Shown in pieces: positions 63,225-64,000 of a stretch of 64,000 nt of DNA. Origin of the DNA: Glaciecola punicea ACAM 611. Lineage in GTDB: Bacteria; Pseudomonadota; Gammaproteobacteria; Enterobacterales; Alteromonadaceae. Below the pieces are notes generated by a model, which worked only from the letters and a program-made list of their open reading frames with translations, ran no database searches and had not been told where the DNA came from. Location: positions 43,801 through 107,800 of the forward strand of contig NZ_BAET01000022.1 of NCBI RefSeq assembly GCF_000252165.1, read 5' to 3'. Made by a program: the position numbers and the translations under genes. Within the stretch, counting starts at the first letter, position 1. Every line of letters begins with the position of its first letter.

Positions 63225-64000
63225 TTAGCGACATCCAAAAACACAGAGCACTTGCCAAGGGCTGATCCCAAGTCCAGGTGTGGTATTTAAAAAAATATTT
63301 GCATCTTTAAACCGGGAGGCGCCCATAATAGGGTCATATTGTCCTAAGGTAGGTCCGTCTAAGTCGATTAGCGTAATCACATCAGCGTATGCCAGCGCTA
63401 AATGAGCCGCTGCGGCAACGCCTATGCTGCCTTCTAGCATACAACCCATCATACACCTTAGCTTATGCGCTCGGCAATAATCTGCAATCTGCATAGCGGG
63501 GTACAGACCGCCCGCCTTCATTAATTTTATATTAATGATGTCTATAGCGTCTAGCTGATGCAGTTGTACGACTTGGGCAAGATTAAACGCGCTCTCGTCT
63601 GCCATAATGGGGGTCTTAATCGCGCGTTTAATGCGGGCTAAACCTTCGATGTCATTCGCCACTAAGGGTTGTTCTATTAATTCAAACGCGACTCCCTCAT
63701 GCTCAAGTTTCTGCATAATATCGATTGTGGTTTGGGTATCCCAACCTTGGTTTACGTCAAGGCGCATCCGTAGATTGACCTTATCGCTTTGTAAGCTTTG
63801 CGCGTGGGCATAAATTACGCGCAGACGCTCCAAATCTTCACAGGCTTGATTGCCGATTTTTATTTTAAGACAGCGATAACCGCGCGCTACGGCTACGTCA
63901 ATGTCACTGCACATTTGCTTAACGGGATTAACACTTATCGTATAATCGGTTTCAATTGTGGTGTCGGTTTTACGTGTAGTTTGAATCCCCCCACTTAAAC
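63225..64000 (-). CDS. L-Ala-D/L-Glu epimerase (dipeptide epimerase), 3' part; runs off right edge
   Basis: Enolase-superfamily enzyme that epimerises L-Ala-D-Glu from murein to L-Ala-L-Glu for reuse. In-frame text continues beyond the first internal ATG (63914) to the window end, including GGIQTTRKTDTTIETDYTIS, so the gene start lies outside. Catalytic and metal residues are visible: LKIKIG (Lys pair), RLDVNQGW (Asp), IEQPL (Glu), MADESAF (Asp), and INIKLMKAGG (second catalytic Lys). The C-terminus ends GLGISPWQVLCVFGCR. With the M14 peptidase and RpiR regulator it forms a plausible murein-peptide recycling group now split by accessory DNA. Confidence 0.9.
   Translation of the reverse strand, partial: LSGGIQTTRKTDTTIETDYTISVNPVKQMCSDIDVAVARGYRCLKIKIGNQACEDLERLRVIYAHAQSLQSDKVNLRMRLDVNQGWDTQTTIDIMQKLEHEGVAFELIEQPLVANDIEGLARIKRAIKTPIMADESAFNLAQVVQLHQLDAIDIINIKLMKAGGLYPAMQIADYCRAHKLRCMMGCMLEGSIGVAAAAHLALAYADVITLIDLDGPTLGQYDPIMGASRFKDANIFLNTTPGLGISPWQVLCVFGCR

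Overview
The window looks like chromosome of a marine gammaproteobacterium, most likely an Alteromonadales member (Alteromonas/Glaciecola-like). The grounds are moderate GC, two TonB-dependent receptors, a proteorhodopsin with retinal-precursor genes, several exported S9 peptidases, a tryptophan-halogenase-like/TonB receptor/GH13 locus, and MsrBA, Pnt and Dld housekeeping genes. This is judged from translated motifs only, without database searches. I saw no tRNA, rRNA or CRISPR array.

Layout. 1-2.7 kb (minus): light-harvesting cluster of proteorhodopsin, crtE and the start of crtI, running off the left edge. 3.2-12.5 kb (minus): a tightly packed five-gene run with an SMC-like ATPase, a kleisin-like protein, a winged-helix (KITE-like) protein, sbcD and sbcC. 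It resembles MksBEF/Wadjet JetABC in a rearranged order, without the usual JetD/MksG nuclease and with SbcCD in its place; this is the most interesting feature here. 12.6-29 kb: ChaC-like cyclotransferase, TonB receptor, DUF1294 protein, msrB-msrA, D-lactate dehydrogenase, three-gene transhydrogenase (pntAA-pntAB-pntB), CreA-like lipoprotein, ArfB, an M14 peptidase, cytidine deaminase, and an HdfR-like regulator divergent from an S9 peptidase. 29-32 kb: PRC-barrel protein, SDR, a PfpI gene remnant and an esterase.

32-39 kb (minus): a cyanophycin locus. Isoaspartyl dipeptidase and cyanophycinase (degradation) form one unit. A good intrinsic terminator separates them from cyanophycin synthetase and a second, shorter Mur-ligase paralogue. 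A divergent outer-membrane barrel-like protein and a prolyl oligopeptidase follow. 42-50 kb: a soluble hybrid histidine kinase, ilvE, two small unknown proteins, an orphan IS200/IS605-type right-end hairpin, a MipA-like protein carrying a perfect 18-bp inverted repeat in its coding sequence, and RoxA. 50.8-57.4 kb: GH13 amylase-family lipoprotein convergent with a TonB receptor/halogenase-like operon.

57.7-64 kb: an M14 peptidase, an RpiR/MurR-type regulator and, at the right edge, an L-Ala-D/L-Glu epimerase together suggest murein-peptide recycling. Between regulator and epimerase lies an accessory patch of about 3 kb: a lone BrnT-like toxin gene, three 33-bp repeats, an AAA/DUF4143 ATPase with a TTG start, an intact ccdA and a ccdB cut to 25 codons. 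Small relics (ccdB, pfpI, the IS605-type end, REP-like repeats) show past insertion and decay.
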